Assembly (NCBI RefSeq): GCF_036227125.1
Contig: NZ_CP109435.1
Coordinates: 4,216,001-4,280,000 of the forward strand
Origin: Streptomyces sp. NBC_01485
Lineage (GTDB): Bacteria > Actinomycetota > Actinomycetes > Streptomycetales > Streptomycetaceae
DNA: 64,000 bases
Reading direction: 5' to 3'
Positions within the stretch are counted from its first letter, which is position 1; every line of letters begins with the position of its first letter. Both the position numbers and the translations under genes were made by a program. Below the pieces are notes generated by a model, which was given only the letters and a program-made list of their open reading frames with translations, did not search any database and was not told the DNA's origin. Shown in pieces: positions 1 to 8,339 of the stretch.

Positions 1-171
1 CCGGACGGCGGCGGGCGAGTCGACCGTCGCCTTCGCCCGGCGCCGGTCGATCTCGTTGCGCAGCTCGGAGACGAGCCGCATCCGCGTGGCCGACGACAAC
101 TGCCGCTGCTGCGCGACGTCCCCGACCCGGCTCAGATACTCGTAGACGACTTGGTCACTCTCGATCCCCAC
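1..171 (-). CDS. hypothetical protein, N-terminal 57 residues (cut by window edge)
   Basis: A frame on the minus strand opens at a GTG (169-171) and stays open to the window edge. It encodes VGIESDQVVYEYLSRVGDVA followed by a strongly charged stretch rich in Arg and Glu (LVSELRNEIDRRRA), which looks alpha-helical. I recall a near-identical N-terminus in a conserved Streptomyces protein of unknown function, which is the main reason to call it real. It is divergent from the helicase-associated gene at 322, with only 150 bp between them, and that gap is filled by repeats. Function unknown; the rest of the gene lies outside the window. Confidence 0.75.
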   Translation of the reverse strand, partial: MGIESDQVVYEYLSRVGDVAQQRQLSSATRMRLVSELRNEIDRRRAKATVDSPAAVR

Positions 172-185
172 GGGGCGAAGCTAGT

Positions 186-302
186 GCATTTCAGCCCGTC
201 CGGGGGTCCCCCCGCTCGAGCGCAGCCGAGAGTGGGGGAGTTTGAGGACAGGCCCCTTCAGGGCCGGTGGGGGGTCTGGGGGCGCAGCCCGCAGGGGGCG
301 CC
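186..302. repeat. nested Streptomyces intergenic repeats
   Basis: The stretch starting CATTTCAGCCCGTCCGG (186-202) and resuming at GTTTGAGGACAGGCCCC (240 on), through a GGGGGTCTGGGGGCGCAGCCC-like tail, matches from memory a very common Streptomyces intergenic repeat. It is split at 203-239 by a second familiar repeat whose arms (GGGTCCCCCC and GTGGGGGA) fold around CTCGAGCGCAGCCGAGAG. The result is a repeat inserted in a repeat, filling the divergent promoter region between 171 and 322. Confidence 0.6.
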
Positions 303-321
303 AACCGCTACCGTGGGCAAG

Positions 322-2916
322 ATGAGCACCGAGGACGAGCTGGCCCCCCGCTCCCTAGCGGCAGCGCTCCGCGCCCGGGACGACACTTCCCTGGCCGCAC
401 TGCTGGGCGCCCGCCCCGACCTCATCACCCCGGTCCCGACCGACCTGACCCAGCTCGCCACCCGCGCCGGCACCCGTGCCTCCGTCGTCCGCGCGCTGGA
501 GCGGCTCGACCGGTTCGCCCTGCAGACGGCGGAGGCGCTGGCCGTGGCCGGCGACCCGGCGACGTACGGCGAACTGCTCGCGCTGACGGCGGGCGACGCC
601 CGCGACCCGGCCGTCGTCGAGGCGCTCCCCGGCGCGCTGGCGGCGCTGCGCGAACAGGCCCTGGTCTGGGGCGCCGACGACCGCCTGCACCTGGTCCGCA
701 CCGCCCGCGAACTGCTCGCGCCGTCCCCGCAGCACCCGTCCCCGACGGGACTCGGGCCGAGCGTGCGGGAGGCGACGGCGGGCATGTCGCCGGGCCGGAT
801 CCAGGAGATCGTGGCGGCGGCCGGGCTGCCGTCCACGCACGACCCGGTGTCCGCCGTCGCCGCGCTCACCGCCCTCTTCGGCCACCGCAAGAAGATGGCC
901 GCGCTGCTCGCGGGGGCGCCCGCCGAATCCCTCGACGTCCTGGAGCGGCTGGTGTGGGGGCCGCCGTACGGGCAGGTCACCCACGACCCCGCGGCGCGGC
1001 TGCGCTGGCTGCTGGACCGCGGGCTGCTGCTGCCGACGGCGCCCGGGACCGTCGTCCTGCCCCGGGAGGTCGCCCTGCATCTGCGCGCGGGGCGGGCCCA
1101 CCGGACGCCCGAACCGGCGCCGCCGGCCGTGGAGCCGGCCGCCGCGCACGCCCCGCAGGTGGTGGACGCGACGGCGGCCGGGCAGGCGTACACGGCGCTG
1201 GCGACCGTCGAGGAGCTGCTGAAGGACTGGGACGAGGGCGGGCCGGCGGTGCTGCGGGCCGGCGGGCTCAGCGTGCGCGACCTGAAGCGGACGGCCGTCG
1301 CGCTGGACGTGTCCGAGCCGGTGGCCGCGTTCTGGGTGGAGCTGTCGTACGCGGCCGGGCTGCTCGCCTCCGACGGCGAGGCCGACGAGCGGTACGCGGC
1401 GACCCCGGAGTACGACGAGTGGCTGGAGCGGCCGCCCGCGGAGCGGTGGGCGCGGCTGGCGGAGGCGTGGCTGACGGCGACCAGGACCTCCGGGGTGGTC
1501 GGCGGCCGGGACCTCAAGGAGCGGGCGCTGTCGGCGCTGGGTCCGGGCCTGGACCGGTCCGCCGCGCCCGAGGTCCGCCACCGGGTGCTGACGCTGCTGG
1601 CCGGGCTCCCCGAGGGCACCGCGCCGGACCCGGAAGCCCTGCGCGCCCGGCTCCGCTGGGAACGCCCTTTGCGCGGCCCCCAGACCCACCAGGGACCCCA
1701 GGCTCCCCACGGTTCTCAGGGCTCTCAGGCCGACGAGGATCTGCGCTCCCGGCTGGCCCGCTGGACCCTGGCGGAGGCCGAGTCGCTGGGCGTGACCGGC
1801 CGGGGCGCGCTGTCGTCACAGGGCCGCGCCCTTCTGGGGGCACCGCACCCCCCGAAACCCGCCCCCGCTCACAACGCCCCGGCCGGCCCCGGCGACAGGC
1901 TCCCCGCCCACCACCAGCACCGCCCGGCCGCCCCCGCTCCGGCGCCACTCTCACCCCCCGAGCAGGCCGTCGCCGCCACGGCCGCCGCCCGGCTCCTGGC
2001 CCCCCTCCTCCCAGAGCCCCTGGACCACGTCCTGCTCCAGGCGGACCTGACCGCGGTCGCCCCCGGCCCGCTGCGGCGCCCCCTCGCCGACGTGCTGAAC
2101 GTGCTCGCGGACGTCGAGTCCAAGGGCGGCGCGACGGTCTACCGCTTCACGCCGGGCTCGGTCCGCCGCGCGCTGGACGCCGGCCGCAGCGCCTCCGACC
2201 TGCAGGCCTTCCTCACCGAGCACTCGCGTACCCCGGTGCCGCAGCCGCTGGCGTACCTGATCGACGACGTGGCCCGCCGGCACGGCCATCTGCGGGTGGG
2301 CGCGGCATCGGCCTACGTCCGCTGCGACGACGACGCCGTACTGAACGAGATCCTCGCCGACAAGCGCGCCGTCGCCCTGCGCCTGCGCCGCCTGGCCCCC
2401 ACGGTGCTCGCGGCGCAGGCCGACCCGGCGACCCTGCTGGACGGGCTGCGCGCGATGGGCTTCGCGCCGGCCGCCGAGTCCGCCGAGGGCGACGTCCTGA
2501 TCGCCCGCGCGCACGCCCACCGCACCCCGCCCCGCACGGCCCCCGAGCCGGTGCCGGACGGCCCGCCGGTCCCGGACGCCACGCTGCTGACGGCGGCGAT
2601 CCGCGCGATCCGGGCCGGCGACCTGGCCGCCACGACCCCCCGCAAGCCGACGACGGAGGACGCCGCTCCGCTCGCCGCCGGCGAACTCCCCCGCACCAGC
2701 CCGGCCGAGACCCTCGCCACCGTGCAGGCCGCCGTCCTCACCGGCGAGGCCCTGTGGATCGGCTACGTCAACGCCGAGGGCACCGCCAGCCAGCGCGTCA
2801 TCGCCCCGGTCCGGGTGGAGGGCGGCTTCGTGACGGCGTACGACCACACGGCGGACGAGGTCCGCACGTACCCGCTGCACCGGATCACGGGCGTGGCGGA
2901 ACTGGCCGACGACTGA
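322..2916 (+). CDS. helicase-associated domain protein (Helicase_C_3 / WYL-like), no ATPase motifs
   Basis: An 864-residue protein starting ATG AGC ACC (322); the frame is open further upstream only through intergenic repeat DNA. Residues about 570-716 (from VLLQADLTAVAPG to LLDGLRAMGF) match the helicase-associated Helicase_C_3 region found beside XPB-type helicases in actinobacteria. The last 65 residues (ALWIGYVNAEG ... YPLHRITGV) look like a WYL-type domain, a fold that often binds ligands or nucleic acid. No Walker A or DEAD-type box is visible, so this is probably not itself a helicase. Residues about 490-580 are a low-complexity Pro/Gln/His linker. It lies just upstream of the XPB-type helicase gene at 3741, which suggests a joint DNA-repair or transcription role; that link is inference. 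Confidence 0.85.
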   Translation: MSTEDELAPRSLAAALRARDDTSLAALLGARPDLITPVPTDLTQLATRAGTRASVVRALERLDRFALQTAEALAVAGDPATYGELLALTAGDARDPAVVEALPGALAALREQALVWGADDRLHLVRTARELLAPSPQHPSPTGLGPSVREATAGMSPGRIQEIVAAAGLPSTHDPVSAVAALTALFGHRKKMAALLAGAPAESLDVLERLVWGPPYGQVTHDPAARLRWLLDRGLLLPTAPGTVVLPREVALHLRAGRAHRTPEPAPPAVEPAAAHAPQVVDATAAGQAYTALATVEELLKDWDEGGPAVLRAGGLSVRDLKRTAVALDVSEPVAAFWVELSYAAGLLASDGEADERYAATPEYDEWLERPPAERWARLAEAWLTATRTSGVVGGRDLKERALSALGPGLDRSAAPEVRHRVLTLLAGLPEGTAPDPEALRARLRWERPLRGPQTHQGPQAPHGSQGSQADEDLRSRLARWTLAEAESLGVTGRGALSSQGRALLGAPHPPKPAPAHNAPAGPGDRLPAHHQHRPAAPAPAPLSPPEQAVAATAAARLLAPLLPEPLDHVLLQADLTAVAPGPLRRPLADVLNVLADVESKGGATVYRFTPGSVRRALDAGRSASDLQAFLTEHSRTPVPQPLAYLIDDVARRHGHLRVGAASAYVRCDDDAVLNEILADKRAVALRLRRLAPTVLAAQADPATLLDGLRAMGFAPAAESAEGDVLIARAHAHRTPPRTAPEPVPDGPPVPDATLLTAAIRAIRAGDLAATTPRKPTTEDAAPLAAGELPRTSPAETLATVQAAVLTGEALWIGYVNAEGTASQRVIAPVRVEGGFVTAYDHTADEVRTYPLHRITGVAELADD

Positions 2917-2945
2917 CGACACTCCCCACTCCCCGGTCGGCCCCT

Positions 2946-3554
2946 TCAGCACTCCCCGACGGAGGCGTCCGCGGGCAGGCGGAAGTGGGTGCGGGCCTCG
3001 GTCTCCAGGGCGGCGGACGACATCGGCTCCTGGAGCGAGGCCCTGACGTAGACGCCGAAGTGCGCGTGCGTCCACGGCGCGTACCCGGCGCCGTCGGGCG
3101 CCTCCTCCCGGGAGACGACCCGGTAGCCGCCGTCGGCCGCGTCGTCCCGCTGGAGCCGCACGACCTGCGGGAACTGTCTGCCGCTGCACTCCACCAGGCC
3201 GCCGCCGCGCACCCCGAACTCGATGCACAGCGTGTTGACGCCCGCCCGCACCTCGCCCGCGTGCTCCGCCAGTTCGAGCGGCTCCGCCCGGCAGAACCAG
3301 CGGGCGTCGAGCGCGGTCACGCTCTCGCCACCGCCACCGCCACCGCCTCCACCGCTACCGCTACCACTGCCGCTGTCCCGCGAGTCCGCCGCGATCCGGG
3401 CCTCGATCACCGGCCGTACCTCGCCCCACAGCCGCGCGTCGACGTGCGGCGGCCACAGCACCCAGGTGCCGGTCGCCGCCAGCACCGCCGCCGCCCCCAC
3501 CCCGACCGCCGCCCTGCGAAACGACAGCACCGACTCGGCCGGCTGGACCGACAT
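2946..3554 (-). CDS. membrane-anchored hypothetical protein with Gly/Ser tract
   Basis: A 202-residue protein with one N-terminal transmembrane segment (residues about 12-33, rich in Ala/Val, ending WVLWPP) and no lipobox, so probably a type II anchored protein with an extracytoplasmic C-terminus. Residues 59-76 are a Gly/Ser run encoded by a simple DNA repeat, serving as a linker between the membrane-proximal part and a C-terminal domain with three cysteines (WFCRAEP, NTLCIEFG, VECSGRQF) plus a terminal Cys. I do not recognise the family. It is divergent from the XPB helicase gene, separated by about 190 bp, and its 3' end faces the 3' end of the preceding gene 30 bp away. Confidence 0.7.
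   Translation of the reverse strand: MSVQPAESVLSFRRAAVGVGAAAVLAATGTWVLWPPHVDARLWGEVRPVIEARIAADSRDSGSGSGSGGGGGGGGGESVTALDARWFCRAEPLELAEHAGEVRAGVNTLCIEFGVRGGGLVECSGRQFPQVVRLQRDDAADGGYRVVSREEAPDGAGYAPWTHAHFGVYVRASLQEPMSSAALETEARTHFRLPADASVGEC
3325..3376. repeat. in-frame microsatellite (CCACCG / CTACCG units)
   Basis: Tandem six-base and three-base units (CCACCG, then CCGCTA) encode the Gly/Ser linker of the minus-strand membrane protein. Unit gain or loss by slippage would stay in frame. Confidence 0.8.
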
Positions 3555-3740
3555 ACCGTGAACTCCTCACCGCGTCGCGCCCACCGCGCTGCTCTGCTGG
3601 TCAGACACCCGACCGGCGCACAGGGTTGCGCAAGGTGGAGGCCGCGGTGACGGCCGTGGTCACGGTCGGGCAGCGACCCCCCGTTTCGGCACGTCGTACG
3701 GCACACTGGAGGTTTGGCCCGCGCGGAAGGGATGGCGTAC

Positions 3741-5384
3741 GTGAACGGACCGCTGATCGTCCAGTCGGACAAGACTCTGCTGCTGGAGGTCGACCACGAG
3801 CAGTCCGGCGACTGCCGTCGGGCCATCGCGCCGTTCGCGGAGCTGGAGCGGGCGCCGGAGCACATCCACACCTACCGGGTGACCCCGCTGGGCCTGTGGA
3901 ACGCGCGGGCGGCCGGGCACGACGCCGAGCAGGTCGTGGACGCGCTCGTGCAGTACAGCCGCTACCCGGTGCCGCACGCGCTGCTCGTCGACATCGCCGA
4001 GACGATGGACCGCTACGGCCGGCTGACGCTCAGCAAGCACCCGGCGCACGGCCTGGTGCTGACGACCACCGACCGGCCGGTGCTGGAGGAGATCCTGCGC
4101 TCCAAGCGGGTCGCCCCGCTCGTCGGCGCCCGGATCGACCCGGACACCGTCATCGTGCACCCCTCCGAGCGCGGGCAGATCAAGCAGACGCTGCTGAAGC
4201 TGGGCTGGCCGGCCGAGGACCTCGCGGGGTACGTCGACGGCGAGGCGCACCCGATCGACCTGGCCGAGGACGGGTGGGCGCTGCGGCCCTACCAGAAGCA
4301 GGCCGTGGAGAACTTCTGGCACGGCGGCAGCGGGGTCGTCGTCCTGCCGTGCGGCGCGGGCAAGACGCTCGTCGGGGCCGGGGCGATGGCCGAGGCGAAG
4401 TCCACCACGCTGATCCTCGTCACGAACACGGTCTCGGCGCGGCAGTGGAAGCACGAGCTGGTGAAGCGGACGTCCCTGACCGAGGAGGAGATCGGCGAGT
4501 ACAGCGGGACGCGGAAGGAGATCCGGCCCGTCACCATCGCCACCTACCAGGTGCTGACGACCCGCCGTAAGGGCGTCTACCCGCACCTGGAGCTGTTCGA
4601 CTCCCGGGACTGGGGTCTCATCGTCTACGACGAGGTGCATCTGCTCCCCGCCCCCGTCTTCAAGTTCACCGCCGATCTCCAGGCCCGCCGCCGCCTCGGC
4701 CTGACCGCGACGCTCGTGCGCGAGGACGGCCGTGAGTCGGACGTGTTCTCGCTCATCGGGCCGAAGCGGTTCGACGCGCCGTGGAAGGAGATCGAGGCGC
4801 AGGGCTACATCGCGCCCGCCGACTGCGTCGAGGTCCGCGTGAACCTGACCGACTCCGAGCGGCTGGCGTACGCGACCGCCGAGGCGGAGGAGAAGTACCG
4901 CTTCTGCGCGACGACCGCGACGAAGCGGAAGGTGACGGAGGCGATCGTCCGCCGCTTCGCGGGCCAGCAGATCCTGGTCATCGGCCAGTACATCGACCAA
5001 CTCGACGAGCTGGGCGAGCACTTGAACGCCCCCGTCATCAAGGGCGAGACCTCCAACGCGCAGCGCGAGAAGCTCTTCGGGGCCTTCCGCGAGGGCGAGA
5101 TCAGCGTGCTGGTGGTGTCGAAGGTCGCGAACTTCTCGATCGACCTGCCGGAGGCGACGGTCGCCGTCCAGGTCTCGGGCACCTTCGGCTCCCGCCAGGA
5201 GGAGGCCCAGCGCCTGGGCCGGGTGCTCCGCCCGAAGGCGGACGGCCACCAGGCCCACTTCTACTCCGTCGTCGCCCGGGACACCCTCGACCAGGACTTC
5301 GCCGCACACCGCCAGCGCTTCCTGGCGGAACAGGGCTACGCCTACCGGATCATGGACGCGGACGAGCTGCTGGCGGAGAGCTGA
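3741..5384 (+). CDS. XPB-type DNA repair helicase (superfamily 2)
   Basis: A 547-residue SF2 helicase. Visible motifs: Walker A PCGAGKT (around residue 205), DEVH box in VYDEVHLLPA (about residue 298), motif III LTATLVREDG, and motif VI QRLGRVLRPK near the C-terminus. The N-terminal damage-recognition-like region (VNGPLIVQSDKTLLLEVDHE) is typical of bacterial XPB. I chose the GTG at 3741 because GGAAGGG (3725-3731) lies nine bases before it; an ATG at 3732 directly abuts that ribosome site and a TTG at 3714 has none. Expected role: 3'-5' unwinding in DNA repair or transcription-coupled processes. The helicase-associated protein at 322 is a plausible partner. Confidence 0.95.
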   Translation: MNGPLIVQSDKTLLLEVDHEQSGDCRRAIAPFAELERAPEHIHTYRVTPLGLWNARAAGHDAEQVVDALVQYSRYPVPHALLVDIAETMDRYGRLTLSKHPAHGLVLTTTDRPVLEEILRSKRVAPLVGARIDPDTVIVHPSERGQIKQTLLKLGWPAEDLAGYVDGEAHPIDLAEDGWALRPYQKQAVENFWHGGSGVVVLPCGAGKTLVGAGAMAEAKSTTLILVTNTVSARQWKHELVKRTSLTEEEIGEYSGTRKEIRPVTIATYQVLTTRRKGVYPHLELFDSRDWGLIVYDEVHLLPAPVFKFTADLQARRRLGLTATLVREDGRESDVFSLIGPKRFDAPWKEIEAQGYIAPADCVEVRVNLTDSERLAYATAEAEEKYRFCATTATKRKVTEAIVRRFAGQQILVIGQYIDQLDELGEHLNAPVIKGETSNAQREKLFGAFREGEISVLVVSKVANFSIDLPEATVAVQVSGTFGSRQEEAQRLGRVLRPKADGHQAHFYSVVARDTLDQDFAAHRQRFLAEQGYAYRIMDADELLAES

Positions 5385-5402
5385 GCGGAGACCGAGCGGA
5401 CG

Positions 5403-5591
5403 TCACTTACGGCGGACGCCCGCTTCCTCTCCGTACTCACCGAGGATGATCACGTCGAAGGCGGCGCGCACGAAGACCTTTATCGCGCGCAGGCCGTCGC
5501 CGACGCGGTGGTGATGCAGGTCGGACAGGTCGGACACGGGGGTCGCACCGGACGGGCGACCGGGGGCTGGGGTGAGGGTCGCTGCACTCAT
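5403..5591 (-). CDS. small conserved hypothetical protein (62 aa)
   Basis: The chosen start is the inner ATG giving MSAATLTPAPGRP; a longer frame begins 12 codons earlier with no clear ribosome site. The protein has a Pro-rich N-terminus, then HHHRVGDGLRAIKVFVRAAF and an acidic tail ILGEYGEEAG. The pattern HHHRVGDGLRA...EYGEEAGVRR seems familiar from small Streptomyces proteins with no known function. It converges with the XPB helicase gene (stop 19 bp away) and is divergent from helR, so the 280 bp between 5591 and 5875 carry both promoters. Function unknown. Confidence 0.6.
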   Translation of the reverse strand: MSAATLTPAPGRPSGATPVSDLSDLHHHRVGDGLRAIKVFVRAAFDVIILGEYGEEAGVRRK

Positions 5592-5663
5592 GCCTCCATG
5601 ATGCGATCCGGGGCATAAAGGGGGCATCGGTCCTGAGTCTCGACCTTGTGTACTACTTGAGTA

Positions 5664-5692
5664 CCCCTGGGTGGAGACGCCTCCCCCAGGGG
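5664..5692 (+). promoter_or_regulatory. strong hairpin in the helR leader
   Basis: CCCCTGGG (5664-5671) pairs with CCCAGGGG (5685-5692). The stem continues as GGAG/CTCC around an ACGC loop, with a single bulged T. It lies about 180 bases before the helR start. The 3' arm overlaps the first unit of the tandem repeat at 5687. Confidence 0.6.
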
Positions 5693-5724
5693 AGGGAAAA
5701 CCGTTCAGGGGAGGGAAAACCGTT
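5687..5724 (+). repeat. 19-bp tandem direct repeat in the helR leader
   Basis: CAGGGGAGGGAAAACCGTT occurs twice, head to tail (5687-5705 and 5706-5724), without mismatch. Each unit carries a purine-rich GGGGAGGGAAAA core. It could be a protein-binding direct repeat or a recent duplication. Confidence 0.85.
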
Positions 5725-5874
5725 CGCCTCCGCCGCTCCCCCTCCCCTAGAATCTCCGCTCTTGCCCGCCTCCCTCAACCGGAGAGCCGCCGTCCGGCCG
5801 GAAACCGGACGGCATCCCGCAGCCGCAGCCCACCCTGCGGCGCCACCCTCAGCCGGCCGCCCGGAGGCACCCCC

Positions 5875-7938
5875 TTGTCCACCTTGTCCGCGCCGTCCCT
5901 GCCCGCCCCCGACGGCGACCCCCTCGCCCGCGAGCGCGGCCACCTGGCCTCCTCCCGTGGCGCCCTGCGCGCCATGCGCGAGGACGTCGAGGCCCTCGAC
6001 ATCTCCGACGTCGCCGCGAACTGGGTCAACGCCCAGATCCTGGGACGTCAGATCGGGGAGCGCATCAAGGCGCTCGCCGACCTCAGCGACACCCCGCTGT
6101 TCTTCGGCCGCCTCGACTACCTGCACGCCCCCGGCACCGACCTGGCGGAAGGGGCCGAGGGCGAGCGCTTCTACATCGGGCGGCGGCATGTGCACGACGG
6201 CGACGGGGACCCGATGGTCATCGACTGGCGTGCGCCGGTCTCGCAGCCGTTCTACCGGGCGTCGAAGAAGGACCCGATGGACGTCGGGCTGCGCCGCCGC
6301 TTCGGTTACACGGGTGGCGACCTCACCGCCTACGAGGACGAGCACCTCTCGGACCCGTCGGAGACCGTGCGGACCAGCAAGCTGCTCCAGCAGGAGATCG
6401 AGCGCCCACGTGTCGGCCCGATGCGGGACATCGTCGCGACCATCCAGCCCGAGCAGGACGAGATCGTCCGCAGCGGGCTGGGCGGGACGGTCTGCGTCCA
6501 GGGCGGTCCGGGCACCGGAAAGACGGCGGTCGGCCTGCACCGGGTCGCCTACCTCCTCTACGCCCACCGCGAGCGGCTCGCCCGCACGGGCACGCTGGTC
6601 ATCGGGCCGAACAGGTCCTTTCTCCACTACATCGAGCAAGTGCTGCCCGCTCTGGGCGAGTTGGCGGTCCGCCAGGGCACGGTCGACGACCTGGTGGCCC
6701 ATGTGGAGGTGCGGGGCGAGGACGACGCGACGGCGGCGGTCGTCAAGGGCGACGCGAGGATGGCGGAGGTGCTGCGGCGGGCGGTCTACGCGCACGTCAG
6801 CATGCCGGCCGAGCCGGTCGTCGTGGTGCGCGGCTCGCGGCGCTGGCGGGTCCCGGCGTACGAACTGGAGCAGATGATCCGGGAGTTGCTCGACCGGGAC
6901 ATCCGGTACGGCGCGGCCCGCGAGGCCCTGCCGCAGCGCATCGCGCACGTGGTGCTGGTGCAGATGGAGCGCTCGGGCGAGGCCCCGGACGACCGGGTGC
7001 AGGACGCCGTCGCCCGGGGCAGCGCGGTGAAGGCGGCGGTGAAGGCGGTCTGGCCGGCCGTCGACCCGGCGAAACTCGTCCTGCGGCTGCTGTCCGACGC
7101 GGAGTTCCTCGCCACGCACGCGGAGGGCGTGCTGACCGACGACGAACAGAAAACGATCCTGTGGCCGAAGCCGGTGCGCTCGGTGAAGACGGCCAAGTGG
7201 TCTTCGGCGGACGCGGTGTTGATCGACGAGGCGACGGACCTCGTCGAGCGCACGCACTCCCTCGGCCATGTCGTCCTGGACGAGGCGCAGGACCTGTCCC
7301 CCATGCAGTACCGGGCGGTCGGCCGGCGCTGCACGACGGGTTCGGCGACCGTACTGGGCGACCTCGCGCAGGGCACGACCCCTTGGGCGACCCGGAGTTG
7401 GCAAGAAGCCCTCACCCACCTCGGCAAGGCGGACGCGGTGATCGAGGAACTGACCGCCGGTTTCCGCGTCCCGACGGACGTCATCACCTACGCCTCCCGT
7501 CTGCTCCCGCACATCGCGCCCGGCCTCACCCCGGTCGCGTCGGTCCGTGAGAACCCCGGCTTCTTCGACCTCCGCCCGATCGCCGACGACACCGAAGTCG
7601 TGGCGGCCTGCGAGGAGTTGCTCCGCAACGAGGGCTCGACGGGCCTGATCGCGGCGGACACCCGCATCCCGGCCCTGGCCGAAGCCCTCACGACGGCGGG
7701 CCTACGCTTCCTCTCCCCCGGCGAGGAAACCACGGCCGAGACCCGCCTCACCCTGGTCCCGGCCTCCCTGGCCAAGGGCCTGGAGTACGACTACGTGGTC
7801 CTGGACGAACCCCAAGCCGTCGTCAACGCCGAACCAGACGAACGAACAGGCCTACGCCGCCTGTACGTCTCCCTGACCCGAGCGGTCTCGGGCCTGATCG
7901 TGACCCACTCGACGGCCCTGCCGGAGCAACTCGGCTGA
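5875..7938 (+). CDS. helR: RNA polymerase recycling motor / rifamycin-protection ATPase HelR (HelD family)
   Basis: A 687-residue UvrD/Rep-like SF1 ATPase of the HelD/HelR group. Motifs: Walker A GGPGTGKTAVGLHR at about residue 212, DEAQDLSPMQ at about 468, then LTAGFRVPTDV and the C-terminal LAKGLEYDYVVLDEP and RRLYVSLTRAV. The N-terminal region (LDISDVAANWVNAQILGRQI, then FFGRLDYLHAPG and FYIGRRHVHD) matches HelR proteins, which displace rifamycins and stalled nucleic acid from RNA polymerase. Start: TTG at 5875 with GGAGG (5863-5867) seven bases upstream. The leader carries a hairpin and a 19-bp tandem repeat. I could not see the rifamycin-associated element reported for other helR genes, so induction is unproven here. 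Confidence 0.88.
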   Translation: MSTLSAPSLPAPDGDPLARERGHLASSRGALRAMREDVEALDISDVAANWVNAQILGRQIGERIKALADLSDTPLFFGRLDYLHAPGTDLAEGAEGERFYIGRRHVHDGDGDPMVIDWRAPVSQPFYRASKKDPMDVGLRRRFGYTGGDLTAYEDEHLSDPSETVRTSKLLQQEIERPRVGPMRDIVATIQPEQDEIVRSGLGGTVCVQGGPGTGKTAVGLHRVAYLLYAHRERLARTGTLVIGPNRSFLHYIEQVLPALGELAVRQGTVDDLVAHVEVRGEDDATAAVVKGDARMAEVLRRAVYAHVSMPAEPVVVVRGSRRWRVPAYELEQMIRELLDRDIRYGAAREALPQRIAHVVLVQMERSGEAPDDRVQDAVARGSAVKAAVKAVWPAVDPAKLVLRLLSDAEFLATHAEGVLTDDEQKTILWPKPVRSVKTAKWSSADAVLIDEATDLVERTHSLGHVVLDEAQDLSPMQYRAVGRRCTTGSATVLGDLAQGTTPWATRSWQEALTHLGKADAVIEELTAGFRVPTDVITYASRLLPHIAPGLTPVASVRENPGFFDLRPIADDTEVVAACEELLRNEGSTGLIAADTRIPALAEALTTAGLRFLSPGEETTAETRLTLVPASLAKGLEYDYVVLDEPQAVVNAEPDERTGLRRLYVSLTRAVSGLIVTHSTALPEQLG

Positions 7939-8339
7939 CGCTCACCACAGCACCCCTCCAGAGGAACGGTGGCGCTGTCGATGGGTTCGGCGGTGAAGAC
8001 GTAGCGCAGGCCGGTGCCGGTCATCACCTGGAACACATACGGCCTGCCTTCGGCGAGCCCCTCCAGTGCCCGTTCCAGCTCGTCGGCGTCGCGAAGCCAG
8101 GCGCGCACCTGCCGGGTGGGCCAGCCGTCGAACCGACCGGCCACGCGCCCCACGCGCTCACGCAGACAACTCATGATCATGCGCGGGGAGTTCGCCTCGT
8201 ACTCCCCGAGCACGGTGCGGAATCCGCCGGGCACATACGCGACCACGCGCAGACGAAAGCCCAGGTCCGCCCGCGTCGGGGCCGACAGATCGTCCGGGGG
8301 TTCCAGGACCGCGTGGTCCGCGACGGTGCGGCGGGTCAT
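7791..8339 (-). CDS. hypothetical protein, coupled to the CxxC/HxxxxH small-protein gene
   Basis: The start ATG (8337-8339) overlaps the stop of the upstream gene as ATGA, a coupling arrangement that supports it as a real gene. The 182-residue product has a plausible globular N-terminal part (DLGFRLRVVAYVPGGFRTVL, then CLRERVGRVAGRFDGWPTRQ, and RPYVFQVMTGTG). The last 50 residues are read antisense from the 3' end of helR and look like noise, which suggests the original stop was lost or the two 3' ends have drifted into one another. Family not recognised. It sits in the first WhiJ-like locus. Confidence 0.6.
   Translation of the reverse strand: MTRRTVADHAVLEPPDDLSAPTRADLGFRLRVVAYVPGGFRTVLGEYEANSPRMIMSCLRERVGRVAGRFDGWPTRQVRAWLRDADELERALEGLAEGRPYVFQVMTGTGLRYVFTAEPIDSATVPLEGCCGERQPSCSGRAVEWVTIRPETARVRETYRRRRPVRSSGSALTTAWGSSRTT

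Noticed and set aside
151..321. Start of the 322 gene further upstream (57 extra codons)
   Set aside because: The extension is translated from intergenic repeat DNA and the overlapping minus-strand gene start, and looks like no protein.
258..1619. Long minus-strand open frames opposite the gene at 322
   Set aside because: Arg/Ser/Gly-rich low-complexity product without ribosome site; the antisense frame is open only because of the high third-position GC of the plus-strand gene. The same holds for the large frames opposite the XPB, helR, groEL, gpgS, DyP and AfsR-type genes.
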